Shown: positions 44,063 to 52,135 of the stretch, piece by piece
How positions within the stretch are numbered: position 1 is the first letter of the stretch
Layout: the number at the start of each line of letters is the position of its first letter
Origin: Halobaculum halobium
GTDB lineage: Archaea; Halobacteriota; Halobacteria; Halobacteriales; Haloferacaceae
NCBI RefSeq assembly: GCF_030127145.1
Contig: NZ_CP126160.1
Coordinates: 1-64,000 of the forward strand
Direction of reading: 5' to 3'
DNA: 64,000 bases
Translations under genes and position numbers: made by a program
Notes under the pieces: generated by a model
Databases searched by the model: none
What the model saw: the letters and a program-made list of their open reading frames with translations, nothing else
What the model was told of the DNA's origin: nothing

Positions 44063-44656
44063 ATGGTCCAAACCGAAGGCGCTGTAGAACGACTACGGCG
44101 AAGAAAATCAATGGAATCGGATCTACGCGAACAAGTTGGTGGTGAAAAGTTCTTTTTGCCCTTATTCACGATCGAACAGGCTCAGGAAATTAGACTACGG
44201 CCAGATTATGAAGACCTTCTATTTGATATGTATATGTCCCCTCAGAAGAGTGATCTCGATTTCGAACACGACACCCTATCATATCGGATTAAGGATGTAG
44301 AAGTGCGTGAACACGGGACGGGGATCAGTTATCGAGTCAAGCGAATATTGGATATGGCCTCATTTCAAGCAATCGTGAAAATTGACCTCGAATTCGAGGA
44401 ATCTATCCCCACAATGCAGCTTCACGAGGATCCTCGATTAGAAGATCTTGATCTCTCAGCGGATTACTATCGGGGCGACTCTGAGATGACACTGTGGATG
44501 AGGGAAGTAGAGGACGGAACAGATGCACTCGCACACCTTGCCCAATTTAATCAGGCGCTCAGTAGCCAATGGAACGGACCGAAAACGATAGATGAGGCAA
44601 TTGAAGGAATTGCAAAATGGCAGGCGTTCAATCTTATGCAGGAGAAGAGGCGGTGA
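44063..44656 (+). CDS. Hypothetical protein of A/T-richer composition
   Basis: A 197-residue soluble protein of unknown function. It has a charged N-terminal helix (VERLRRRKSMESDLREQVGG), an alpha/beta middle (LDFEHDTLSYRIKDVEVREH, then YRVKRILDMASFQAIVKI) and a helical C-terminus (AIEGIAKWQAFNLM). ATG 44063 is used; an upstream TTG at 44030 is less likely. Codon use is less GC-rich than in the genes on either side, which suggests a separate origin. The next leader stem-loop starts 25 bases after its stop. Confidence 0.6.
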   Translation: MVQTEGAVERLRRRKSMESDLREQVGGEKFFLPLFTIEQAQEIRLRPDYEDLLFDMYMSPQKSDLDFEHDTLSYRIKDVEVREHGTGISYRVKRILDMASFQAIVKIDLEFEESIPTMQLHEDPRLEDLDLSADYYRGDSEMTLWMREVEDGTDALAHLAQFNQALSSQWNGPKTIDEAIEGIAKWQAFNLMQEKRR

Positions 44657-44678
44657 CTGGAGAGAAGGTTTCCTGACG

Positions 44679-44710
44679 GTTGTTTCTGCGCCGGCGATGG
44701 GTGCCGGCGC
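44679..44710 (+). promoter_or_regulatory. Leader stem-loop element 10
   Basis: GTTGTTTCT (44679-44687), then stem GCGCCGGC (44688-44695) with GCCGGCGC (44703-44710), loop GATGGGT, identical over 23 bases to the hairpin of element 8. It lies 20 bases before ATG 44731, with GGTGAT just before the start. Confidence 0.7.
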
Positions 44711-44730
44711 ACCCGCGTCGGCGGTGATCG

Positions 44731-45303
44731 ATGTCGACACGAAGTCAACTCCGATTCATCCAACGGAGCGAGACCGCAGGCGAACAGTCCGATACCGACC
44801 GCATCGCACAAATCTACCGCCACTCGGACGGGTATCCCGATAGCGTCCTCCATGACCTGGACCAGCTGAAGCAGCTGCTTGACGAGACACGAACAGAGCG
44901 CGGGGCTGCGTACGCCGCTGCCCAGTTTCTGTTCCTCGACACGCTCTCGACGATGACCCTCTACATGGACGAAGGGCGTGACCGGAGCATCCACGCTGAC
45001 CAACCCTCGGATCTCCTCGACCCGGACAATATGGAGCACCTCAACCAGCCGATGTTTCTGCTCGGACACGGCGTCGAGAATCCGGCCGACGGCATCCACG
45101 GCGACGAAGAGTACCTCTACGTCGTCGAACTCCCGACACGGAATCCGTTCGAGGAGCCGTCCGAGTGGACCGTCAAAGTGAGTGGTCACTCCGCCTTCCC
45201 GCGCTGGGATGGTCCGACCGAGGAAGCCTTCGATCGGGCTAGCTGGCAGTTTGAAGGACCGCTCTCGGCCGCCGTCGACGAACTACTAGCTCAACCAAGC
45301 TAA
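44731..45303 (+). CDS. Hypothetical protein, paralogue of the 2.4-kb gene
   Basis: A 190-residue acidic soluble protein. It shares with the 2432-2920 product the MST start, an RF pair, YRHSDGYPD (YKHYDGSPE in the other), GAAYAAAQFLFLDTLS, a loop with LLDPDNMEHLNQPMFLLGHG and YLYVVELPTRN. This copy is 28 residues longer, mainly in the first 60 residues and the middle. The function is unknown. Shine-Dalgarno GGTGAT ends three bases before the ATG. The leader is of the same type as before the paralogue. Confidence 0.75.
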   Translation: MSTRSQLRFIQRSETAGEQSDTDRIAQIYRHSDGYPDSVLHDLDQLKQLLDETRTERGAAYAAAQFLFLDTLSTMTLYMDEGRDRSIHADQPSDLLDPDNMEHLNQPMFLLGHGVENPADGIHGDEEYLYVVELPTRNPFEEPSEWTVKVSGHSAFPRWDGPTEEAFDRASWQFEGPLSAAVDELLAQPS

Positions 45304-45390
45304 TCGTTAATTGGACACTCCCAAGGTTCGAGTTCTGAAGAGAAGGAGCACCCAGTATAGGATTCTTCGGAACGAATGATTTGCAGATTG

Positions 45391-45732
45391 CTACTGAGAG
45401 TTACGAATCCGCCGTCGAGCTCGAGAATCCAATACCTGCTGTGCATAGAGTGAATCCTCTCGGTCGCTTTCCGCGACCCATTCAAACGCTTGGCGAGAAA
45501 TTTGTTTCATCAGTAGCTCACCGTTTTCGATTTTCCAGCCAAACGGTTCTTTAGGGTCTAATCCCCGCTCTCGAAGGATTTCGTCGTCGACACGCAGAGC
45601 CATAACGAGGTCGTCCCCGTATTCAGCTGCTTGTTCCGGGCTCAGCACCAAGTTATCGAGGTATTCATCGCTGTTCGGCTTGGGCGTCATCCACTCGACG
45701 GTCCACTCATCTCCGACCTGATTGGAAGGCAT
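45391..45732 (-). CDS. Small hypothetical protein
   Basis: A 113-residue acidic protein (EWTVEWMTPKPNSDEYLDNL then LVLSPEQAAEYGDDLVMALR). ATG 45732 (MPSNQVG) is chosen over an earlier in-frame ATG at 45777. No family is recognised. The end is doubtful: in another frame, starting near 45440, the sequence reads RYWILELDGGFVTLSSNLQ and continues to 45300, which also looks like protein. A one-base shift near 45440 may be hidden here; if so the protein is about 155 residues long. Confidence 0.5.
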   Translation of the reverse strand: MPSNQVGDEWTVEWMTPKPNSDEYLDNLVLSPEQAAEYGDDLVMALRVDDEILRERGLDPKEPFGWKIENGELLMKQISRQAFEWVAESDREDSLYAQQVLDSRARRRIRNSQ

Positions 45733-45847
45733 ACCTGTAGAATAGTCGTTGCTCGACAAAATTGACAGGGGGAACAAAGGGTCGTATCAGAACCAGGTGT
45801 TTGCGCTCAGAGCAGACCATTGCCAGGACAACAGAGAACAATACCCG

Positions 45848-45853
45848 TTTTAA
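45848..45853 (+). promoter_or_regulatory. TATA box for the 45.9-kb gene
   Basis: TTTTAA (45848-45853), about 24-29 bases before ATG 45877. This fits leaderless transcription and excludes the in-frame start at 45820. Confidence 0.5.
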
Positions 45854-45876
45854 TCGATAAGTCCGATTGGTCCAGT

Positions 45877-46062
45877 ATGGATTACGTGGATGAGCCGCCG
45901 GAAACAGAAAATCCTGTAATGGTGATTCGGGTAACAGCGAAATGTACCCTCTGCGAAACCGCTGAGCGGTGTGATTCACCTGGCGAAGCAAAAGAGTGGG
46001 CGAGAGATCATCAACATCCTCGAGACTTTATTGAATACCGTCGGACCTGGGCCGAGCGATAA
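45877..46062 (+). CDS. Small CxxC protein
   Basis: A 61-residue protein with CTLC and a further cysteine (RCDSPGEA), followed by the helix AKEWARDHQHPRDFIEYRR. It is like small haloarchaeal proteins with an incomplete zinc site. ATG 45877 is set by a TATA box at 45848-45853. It converges with the Mrr-like gene, whose stop is 20 bases away. Function unknown. Confidence 0.6.
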   Translation: MDYVDEPPETENPVMVIRVTAKCTLCETAERCDSPGEAKEWARDHQHPRDFIEYRRTWAER

Positions 46063-46082
46063 CCAATTCGACACCTCGATAC

Positions 46083-47450
46083 TCAGATTACACCACCAAG
46101 TGCGAGGATGCCAAGCAGTAGTAGAACAGCCGTAACTACTCCTCCACCAGCAGTGAGGAGCTTATTCTCCATCACCTTCTCGTGGATCGGCATCGCGGCG
46201 TACTCCTCGCGGAAGGCCTCGAGATTCTCCTCGTCGTAGAAGTACTTCGTCTTCAATGCGAACCGTTCCGTCACCGCGCAGCCCGTACAGACCGGTTCGC
46301 CTTCCAGCCGCTCCGTTTTGGTGTGGCTGGAGCAGGCGATGGCCCCGCAGTTCGGACAGTAGGTGTACGTCTCGGTGACGCCACTCGTATCACAGTGGAC
46401 GCACTGATGGATGCCGTCCTCGGCGGTCACTCTCGACGGGCCTGCCGCGTAGTACTCGTAGGGGTAGGTGTACTCCTGGACGTCGGTAGTGTGCCGAACT
46501 TCCGGGAGGTACACTGGTTCGATCGACTGGACAGAGATGTCCGAGCGGTTCGGCTCACAGGTCTTGTTGTACGTGACGTTGTTGTCGCCGGTGTAGGTGA
46601 CCGTCGTCGTGTGGTGCTGCTGGAGCCGCTCGACGGCCCACTCCTTGTACTCCGTTTGCGTCTGCCCGAACCGGCGCTCCTCGACGTCGTCGAACACCTC
46701 TCCGAACTGCTCGGCGTCGAGGTCGACCGTCGTGTGGAGGTTCTCGGTGACCAGCGTCGCGACGTCTTCCTCGACGACCTGCGGCTGCCCGCGTTCGGCG
46801 TTGGCAACGAATCGGGTCCGGTCGTTGATTCGGTGGATAACGCCAACCGACGTCTCGAAGACGGCGTTCGTGTTCGCGGTGACCGCGACCACTGGGCGGA
46901 ACGTCACCGATGAGTGCGGTTCTGGGAGGTCGGCGGCTTCGATGTTCTCGATGTCGCGGAACGCATCCGTGACTGGCGCGTCGACGTCGGCGGCCGGGTC
47001 GTACGGGCGCAGGGTCTTGTCGCAGAGGATCTCGATGCGACCGTTGTAGAGGTCGAGGCCAATTTCGTCGGCAATCTCCCGGAGGTCCTCGCCGTCGAGT
47101 AACTCGATTGGGTGTGGGTCGTCGTTCTGCTGGAGTCGGTTTGCGTACTCCTGAGCAGGGTTCGTGAACCGGCCAGTCGTGACGACCATCCCACGTTTCG
47201 GGCCGTCGAAGTCGAACGTCGCGATCGCCGAGTGGAGCTTCTGGACCACCGGCCGCCCGACCGTCCCCGTGTGCTTGCACTCGACGATGATCGCGCGCCG
47301 CGTGCCGTCGACGACCTCCTCCATGATGACGTCGCGCCCCTCGTCAGCCGTGCGGTCGGCCTGGCGGACGTTCTCGTAGCCGAGGTTGCGGAACACGTCC
47401 TCCATCACGTCCTCGAACTCGAACCCCGAGAGATCGTCCAGTACAGCCAT
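46083..47450 (-). CDS. Mrr-like restriction endonuclease with zinc ribbon and membrane helix
   Basis: A 455-residue protein. The N-terminal 110 residues are an Mrr_cat nuclease domain: FEDVMEDVFRNLGYENV, DEGRDVIM (catalytic D), IIVECKH (E-x-K) and a following VVQKLHSAI. A middle region of unknown fold is rich in Thr and Val. Residues around 340-400 hold CVHCDTS, CPNCGAI, a histidine and CTGC, a two-ribbon zinc site. The C-terminal 20 residues form a membrane helix (VVTAVLLLLGILALGG). A nuclease fixed to the membrane is unusual, and could inspect DNA at entry. ATG 47450 is chosen over TTG 47456. Confidence 0.82.
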   Translation of the reverse strand: MAVLDDLSGFEFEDVMEDVFRNLGYENVRQADRTADEGRDVIMEEVVDGTRRAIIVECKHTGTVGRPVVQKLHSAIATFDFDGPKRGMVVTTGRFTNPAQEYANRLQQNDDPHPIELLDGEDLREIADEIGLDLYNGRIEILCDKTLRPYDPAADVDAPVTDAFRDIENIEAADLPEPHSSVTFRPVVAVTANTNAVFETSVGVIHRINDRTRFVANAERGQPQVVEEDVATLVTENLHTTVDLDAEQFGEVFDDVEERRFGQTQTEYKEWAVERLQQHHTTTVTYTGDNNVTYNKTCEPNRSDISVQSIEPVYLPEVRHTTDVQEYTYPYEYYAAGPSRVTAEDGIHQCVHCDTSGVTETYTYCPNCGAIACSSHTKTERLEGEPVCTGCAVTERFALKTKYFYDEENLEAFREEYAAMPIHEKVMENKLLTAGGGVVTAVLLLLGILALGGVI

Positions 47451-47510
47451 CCTCAATTATGTGGACAGTACGTTGCAACTGCCAAATACGTTGCCGAACG
47501 CGGCGCCGTC

Positions 47511-47544
47511 CTGTTTGTTGAACCCCTGAGAGGGGTGCGGGGGT
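47511..47544 (+). promoter_or_regulatory. Leader stem-loop element 11
   Basis: CTGTTTGTT (47511-47519), stem ACCCCT (47522-47527) with GGGGGT (47539-47544, one U-G pair), loop GAGAGGGGTGC. It lies 23 bases before ATG 47568. The upstream gene is divergent, so the T tract belongs to this element. Confidence 0.65.
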
Positions 47545-47567
47545 CACCGAACCGCCCGCGAGCAACG

Positions 47568-48254
47568 ATGAACGGGAATGTACCTATGGCCAGTTCGGAA
47601 TCGGTTCCAGTCGCATCGCCCGGTCAGTCCCACCGAGACACAGTCGAATACGTCGGCTTCCGCGTCGACGGCCAAGCCGTCATCCTGAACCTCTCGGAGC
47701 ATCGGCGACTCTCCCTCGAGCGCAGTCTGGACCTCGTCAACCACAGTCCAAGCGGGTTCGAGTGGGGGTATAGTGGTAGCGGGCCCGCCCAGCTCGCGTG
47801 CGCGCTCCTCCTCGACTACTACGACGATGAGCAGTTCGCCCGTGAGCACTACATCGCGTTCCGGAATCAGGTGGTTTCGCAGCTGGAGTGCGACGGTGCC
47901 GCGGCGTGCTGGCACCTCCCCGGCGAGGAGATCGACGCCGCGATGGCGACCCTTACCGACGACGTCGTCGCCCTCGCCGACGGTGGACGGCCGTCACCGA
48001 CGCTCCCCGAGAACTGGCGAGCCGTCTCTCGCCCGGACCGGCGGGTCTTCCAGCGCGCTGATCGCGACCACTACATCGTACTCGGGGATGGGAGGGAGGA
48101 GTGGCTGGTCGTACTCTGCAGCCAAGGCGACCGTGCATATCCTGCCCCGCTCGCACATCGGGCGGTTGCCGAGGAGGCTGACGTGGAACGGGTAATCCAG
48201 GAACTCGCCGAAGAGAGCAACGACCTCATCGAACCCCCGGAGGGGGAGCACTGA
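47568..48254 (+). CDS. DUF6166-domain protein
   Basis: A 228-residue protein whose central block is a DUF6166 domain: YVGFRVDGQAVILNLSEHRR, SLDLVNHSPSGFEWGYSGSG, PAQLACALLLDYYDDEQFAR, then FRNQVVSQL. This family occurs on plasmids and phages of many prokaryotes, and its function is not known. The C-terminal part here adds a beta-rich region and an acidic helix. ATG 47568 is chosen; ATG 47586 is possible. Its stop overlaps the start of a tiny gene (TGATG at 48252-48256). Confidence 0.8.
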   Translation: MNGNVPMASSESVPVASPGQSHRDTVEYVGFRVDGQAVILNLSEHRRLSLERSLDLVNHSPSGFEWGYSGSGPAQLACALLLDYYDDEQFAREHYIAFRNQVVSQLECDGAAACWHLPGEEIDAAMATLTDDVVALADGGRPSPTLPENWRAVSRPDRRVFQRADRDHYIVLGDGREEWLVVLCSQGDRAYPAPLAHRAVAEEADVERVIQELAEESNDLIEPPEGEH

Positions 48255-48334
48255 TGGAGACACTTCGGCTAGCGCGAGCCACCCACCAGCTCTTCGAACG
48301 TGGTGTCGAGGCGCTCGAGAAAATCGAGCGCTAA
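48254..48334 (+). CDS. Tiny protein, perhaps truncated by a nonsense codon
   Basis: Overlapping the previous stop, it encodes METLRLARATHQLFERGVEA and LEKIER (26 residues, one helix) before TAA 48332-48334. The same frame then goes on with LERYNDRQEPKHQATDE and a second TAA at 48386-48388. The continuation is as charged and helical as the start, so the gene may originally have been 44 residues long and been cut by a TAC-to-TAA or CAC-to-TAA change. A CCCCC/GGGGG hairpin lies just before the ATG. Confidence 0.45.
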   Translation: METLRLARATHQLFERGVEALEKIER

Positions 48335-48399
48335 CTGGAGCGATACAACGACCGGCAAGAGCCTAAGCACCAAGCGACCGACGAATAAGCTAACGGCGG

Positions 48400-50529
48400 C
48401 TATTCCCTGAGGAAGTCGGTATCCGAGTTACGCATCTCAATCGAGACTGGATTCGACGTTTCCTCAATATCTGTCCCGATGTCCCAGGTGTCCTCACCTA
48501 ACGGGCCAATACGTGGAGTCGAGTCAAACTCCCCAGGCAGCCCTCGATACGTACCACCAGCCAGCAGGTGATCCAACGTAGCCACCAAATCGTACCACTG
48601 TGGTTCGGTAAACTGCGCCGTCACGCCGGCTTTCTCACCCGAACCTAAGTCCACCTCGAAGATTTCGTCGCCTTCGCCCTCGTCGACAAGACTCCGGATC
48701 TCTAATTCTAAGAGATCCTCTTCTCCGAAACGGCCCTGTAGCCGAAGATGTTTACTGTCACCCCGAATCGGGAATGTTTCCAAATCGATTACTTTGCCCT
48801 GTCCACGTATCGTCGCCCCATTGAGGTCCGAAATGTTCAGGAGAACCGAGAGCAGCTGCTGGATGGACTTGCCAGTGAACCAGAGATAGCCCCCAACCCA
48901 CGAGCCACCGCCAAAGTTCAACTTCAGCCCTGGTTCGTCAGTGTCCTCGAACCACTCCAATGCCAAACGAGTGTAGCCGCCCATCATCTCATCTTGGTCG
49001 ACATCAGAGTCGAGGAGGTACGGGCCAGCTTTCACTCCACGGAGGAGGTAGTACCGCACTCGCTCCTTTGTGAACTCATCTTCTGTTCGTTCGGCGCCCG
49101 TCCAGTCGTCGACGTCAATCCAGCTCCCTGCGGGCGCGTCCAAGTCGGCTGCCTCAATAATGGGTTTCGCGTAGGCGACTGGATCGGGATGCTTGACCCG
49201 TTCGGCTTCTTCGTCGGTGAGGTATAGGTTTGAGACTGGTTCAAGCCACGGGAGGTCGAGATCGCCATACCCGACCTTCCGATCATGATGATTCTCGAGA
49301 TAGCCATCGTATTTCGGCGTCAGGTGCGTCGCTTCGCGAACGATGTTGACGCCACCGGTGTCGTCTACGGTGATGAGTCCAACTGTGTCAAATCCGTGCT
49401 TCTCAAGAAATGTGACTGCACGCTCGCTTAGCGTTGTTGGAACAGCAAGATAGAGTTTTGAAAGAGTTTCAGTTGCTAAGAACTGTTCTAATTGCTCGGT
49501 TTTTCGCGAACCCGAAAAAGAGCTCTCACCCTTTGCCTCGATACCAATGACCGCATTCGATTCGGGGGTTTCGACCGCTGCAGTCGGATCAATATCCCCT
49601 TCGAAGGCCAGAATGTCGATTGGGCGAGTGGGAGTGTCCGAATCCAAGTCGTTCGGGATATGGGCTTCCGGGATGCCACCAAAATGAGTCCAGGTATGAT
49701 GTCGCACCGATGGTTCTTCTGTCGGAGAGATCTGGCCAGTGGTATCATCGCCAGCATAGACTGGCTCGGCATCCCGGACGATCGAGGGCATCGGACCGTC
49801 ACCGGAAGTAAGCAGGCTAGAAAAGTCGGACTTGGATCCGTTCTTTTCGATCGGGACGTGAATCACACCCAACTCCTCTGGAAGTTGTGTCCGTCTTAGC
49901 TCTTGAACAGCCTCGTCGAGAGATATCGGCTCGTTATCCTCCGGGGAACGATCTAACAGTTGCCGAATTAGGTCCTCGACAGTACGATGCTCCAGCGAGT
50001 AGGCAAGAAAGTCTGCAGAGATCGCGTCCCGAATGTGAGTGATAACCTCCGATGGTGTGTACCAGTCCTCATCAACGCCCGCAGCTAACCGATAGCTTAT
50101 TGCACGGATACTCATCTGGTCGACAGGATCCGATTCTGGATTGGTTCCAAGTTTGTCGGCGTCGGGAGCAGCAAAGTACAGCTTATCGAGGGCTCCGCTG
50201 TCGATATACCGATGGGTTTGGGCATATACGTCTCTATCGAGCCCGAATTCAGATGCTCGCTTCAGCTCGACCCCGATAATCTCTCCCGACGGTGATTCCG
50301 CGAGCAGGTCGATGCGACCAGTCCCGATATTGACCTCACCATCGACTGTGTATCCCTTAGACTCCTCCAGCCAGTGCCAAACTCGTTGCTTGGCTAATGC
50401 CTCAAGGAATGACGCCACAATAGTTGACTGGAGTTTGTCATAGCGAGTAAGCGTTCCGGTTCTATTGAATCCAGTTGCGGTATCCACCTCAGCAGGGGGG
50501 ACAGTGCATCTGAACAACCAGACAACCAC
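48400..50529 (-). CDS. Protein with two PD-(D/E)XK nuclease domains
   Basis: A 709-residue protein with two nuclease-like modules. The first (about residues 60-110) has GRIDLLAESPSGEIIGVELK then RASEFGLDRDVYAQTHRYI: D in the first strand, E-x-K in the second. The second (about residues 295-355) has TRPIDILAFEGD and AVIGIEAKGESSF, again D and E-x-K. A long C-terminal part of unknown fold follows, ending NSDTDFLRE. The only long start is GTG 50529; a shorter form is possible. Duplicate nuclease domains suggest cutting of both strands or a regulated effector. No known system matches it by eye. Confidence 0.7.
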   Translation of the reverse strand: MVVWLFRCTVPPAEVDTATGFNRTGTLTRYDKLQSTIVASFLEALAKQRVWHWLEESKGYTVDGEVNIGTGRIDLLAESPSGEIIGVELKRASEFGLDRDVYAQTHRYIDSGALDKLYFAAPDADKLGTNPESDPVDQMSIRAISYRLAAGVDEDWYTPSEVITHIRDAISADFLAYSLEHRTVEDLIRQLLDRSPEDNEPISLDEAVQELRRTQLPEELGVIHVPIEKNGSKSDFSSLLTSGDGPMPSIVRDAEPVYAGDDTTGQISPTEEPSVRHHTWTHFGGIPEAHIPNDLDSDTPTRPIDILAFEGDIDPTAAVETPESNAVIGIEAKGESSFSGSRKTEQLEQFLATETLSKLYLAVPTTLSERAVTFLEKHGFDTVGLITVDDTGGVNIVREATHLTPKYDGYLENHHDRKVGYGDLDLPWLEPVSNLYLTDEEAERVKHPDPVAYAKPIIEAADLDAPAGSWIDVDDWTGAERTEDEFTKERVRYYLLRGVKAGPYLLDSDVDQDEMMGGYTRLALEWFEDTDEPGLKLNFGGGSWVGGYLWFTGKSIQQLLSVLLNISDLNGATIRGQGKVIDLETFPIRGDSKHLRLQGRFGEEDLLELEIRSLVDEGEGDEIFEVDLGSGEKAGVTAQFTEPQWYDLVATLDHLLAGGTYRGLPGEFDSTPRIGPLGEDTWDIGTDIEETSNPVSIEMRNSDTDFLRE

Positions 50530-50543
50530 CTCTTCTCGTTTGT

Positions 50544-50577
50544 GTTGTTTTTGCGCCCGGGAGAGGGCGCAGGGCGC
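50544..50577 (+). promoter_or_regulatory. Leader stem-loop element 12
   Basis: GTTGTTTTT (50544-50552), then GCGCCC (50553-50558), which can pair with GGGCGC at 50565-50570 or at 50572-50577. Two alternative stems are therefore possible. It lies 51 bases before ATG 50629; GAGGTGA (50617-50623) is the Shine-Dalgarno sequence between. Confidence 0.6.
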
Positions 50578-50628
50578 GAGACGAGGCAGGCGCTCGTCGA
50601 CGAGGATTCCTGCAGTGAGGTGACTGCA

Positions 50629-51789
50629 ATGAAAGATCCAGAGTCCAGAACCATCTTGGCTGGCGTCGATGGACGTACCGACACCGAACTACCCGAGTGG
50701 TACCGAGAGCATCATGCAGATGCAGACCCCGTGACCTTCGCCGAGGCGGTTCGTGATCTTCCGCAGGCCGTCGAGACGACCGTGGCGTACCAGAATCCGT
50801 ACACCGACGAGTGGGTCGAGACGGAGCGGTTCAACGCGCTCGTCGAGCCGAGTCGGGCTCGGGAGCAGGCCCGAGATGAGGACGCGGAGACAGACCCGTT
50901 GTTCCACGTTCCCACTGACAGCTACTCGATCATCAACCCGGTCGACGTCTACGGGCCGCTAGAAGAGGTCCTCCGCGAGGAGACCATCGACGGAACGCCG
51001 TTGGGCGAGGTAATGTTCGGCGAGATTCGGCGCTACCGGGGCGGCGGCGAGGTCCACATGGACATCATGTTCGATGGCCTCGAGGTGCGCCTCCCCGGTC
51101 GGTCGGACCCGATTACGATGGGCGTCACGTCGGGCTACGACTTCTTCGGCGAGCACGCCGTCTACGTGGAGGGGTTCGCCCAGGATGGCTACTGCTCGAA
51201 CACGATGCGCTCGCTCACCGACAAGGAGGTTATCAAGCACGTCGGCGACGTACGGAACTTCCGCACCTGGTGGGAGGAACTCCTCGCACAGGTCGAACTC
51301 GTCGCCGACGACCTCTTCGAGTTCATCCGAGACGCTCAGGATATCGACCTCGACTTCTCGGAGCTCCCGTTCACCGTCACGGAGTTCTACACCCTGCTGG
51401 GCTTCCCGGACTACCTGGCCGAGCGTGCCGCCGGCGATGCAGAAGCCAATGCGGCGTCCCCCTTCGAGATCGATATGTGGACGCTGCATTCCGGCGCGAC
51501 GTACGCTCTCACCCACTTCTTCCAGGGGAAAGAGGGGGCATCCCTCGATCAATACGTTCGGATCGCCAACGACATTCTGTTCAACCCGGAAGGTACAATC
51601 GAGCGCGTCGAGCAGGCGTACGAGCAGCAGCTAGAGGCGGACGGTGACGACGGGTCACAGGCCTCGCTGGCCGGCGAACGAGCACTGGCGAGCATAGAGC
51701 GCATCAGTGACGACCTGCAGGAGAAAGTTGAGCAATTCGAAGAACGCGAGGACGCCCTGCGTGAGCGGTTCCAAGAGGCGATGGCCTGA
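50629..51789 (+). CDS. Plasmid protein resembling DUF932 family
   Basis: A 386-residue acidic protein. The N-terminal part has a segment like YRVPTDSYSIINPVDVYGPL (here HVPTDSYSIINPVDVYGPLE), similar to the Y-x-(I/V)-(I/V)-x-(P/N) block of DUF932 phage/plasmid proteins, followed by GEVHMDIMFDGLEVRLPG and TSGYDFFGEHAVYVEGFAQD. The C-terminal third is helical and coiled (ISDDLQEKVEQFEEREDALR). The relation to DUF932 is by resemblance only. ATG 50629 follows GAGGTGA, an ideal Shine-Dalgarno sequence. The function of these common plasmid proteins is not known. Confidence 0.65.
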   Translation: MKDPESRTILAGVDGRTDTELPEWYREHHADADPVTFAEAVRDLPQAVETTVAYQNPYTDEWVETERFNALVEPSRAREQARDEDAETDPLFHVPTDSYSIINPVDVYGPLEEVLREETIDGTPLGEVMFGEIRRYRGGGEVHMDIMFDGLEVRLPGRSDPITMGVTSGYDFFGEHAVYVEGFAQDGYCSNTMRSLTDKEVIKHVGDVRNFRTWWEELLAQVELVADDLFEFIRDAQDIDLDFSELPFTVTEFYTLLGFPDYLAERAAGDAEANAASPFEIDMWTLHSGATYALTHFFQGKEGASLDQYVRIANDILFNPEGTIERVEQAYEQQLEADGDDGSQASLAGERALASIERISDDLQEKVEQFEEREDALRERFQEAMA

Positions 51790-51815
51790 CGCCGCGTCGG
51801 TGATGTAGTCGCCTG

Positions 51816-51848
51816 TTCTGTCTTTCTCGCCCTAGAGGGGTGGAGGGC
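51816..51848 (+). promoter_or_regulatory. Leader stem-loop element 13
   Basis: T-rich CTGTCTTTCTC (about 51818-51828), stem GCCCT (51829-51833) with AGGGC (51844-51848), loop AGAGGGGTGG. It lies seven bases before ATG 51856, closer than most. Confidence 0.6.
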
Positions 51849-51855
51849 TACCGAG

Positions 51856-52077
51856 ATGGAACAGTCCACGATTAGCGACGGGAGTGACGACGAATTCCCA
51901 CCTGAGAAGCGTCTTGAAGCACCGAATTACCGATTGGTCAAGGCCGGTATCGCGACGATTCCCGATATGCAGACGCTTCGGGAGTGTGTTGCCTACGAGA
52001 ACGCCCACCAGAATCGAACGCAGATTCTGCGCCGGCTCAAGTGGAAAGCTGAAGAACTGCGTGAGGAAGAAGATTGA
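51856..52077 (+). CDS. Small hypothetical protein
   Basis: A 73-residue charged protein, acidic at the start (SDGSDDEFPPEKRLEAPNYR), then MQTLRECVAYENAHQNRTQI and a basic C-terminal helix RRLKWKAEELREEED. The helical tail could bind nucleic acid or a protein. No family is recognised. The stop is followed nine bases later by an inverted-repeat copy and then the leader of the next gene, so the gene stands in a tightly framed unit: leader, gene, repeat. Confidence 0.6.
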   Translation: MEQSTISDGSDDEFPPEKRLEAPNYRLVKAGIATIPDMQTLRECVAYENAHQNRTQILRRLKWKAEELREEED

Positions 52078-52086
52078 GCTCTGTTC

Positions 52087-52127
52087 TTAACCAACATTTC
52101 CGCGAGAGCTTCAGTATTGTTGGTTAA
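52087..52127. repeat. Inverted repeat TTAACCAAC, copy D
   Basis: TTAACCAACA (52087-52096) and TGTTGGTTAA (52118-52127); spacer 23 with nine-base arms. It begins nine bases after the preceding stop. Confidence 0.8.
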
Positions 52128-52135
52128 TAAGCTTG

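Noticed and set aside
45300-45485. Separate 61-codon minus-strand gene
   Set aside because: It more likely is the true C-terminus of the 45.4-kb gene in a shifted frame than an independent gene; kept as a note there.
48234-48246. CCCCC/GGGGG hairpin before the tiny gene at 48254
   Set aside because: It has no T tract, a three-base loop and no conserved loop core, and it is within the coding end of the DUF6166 gene.
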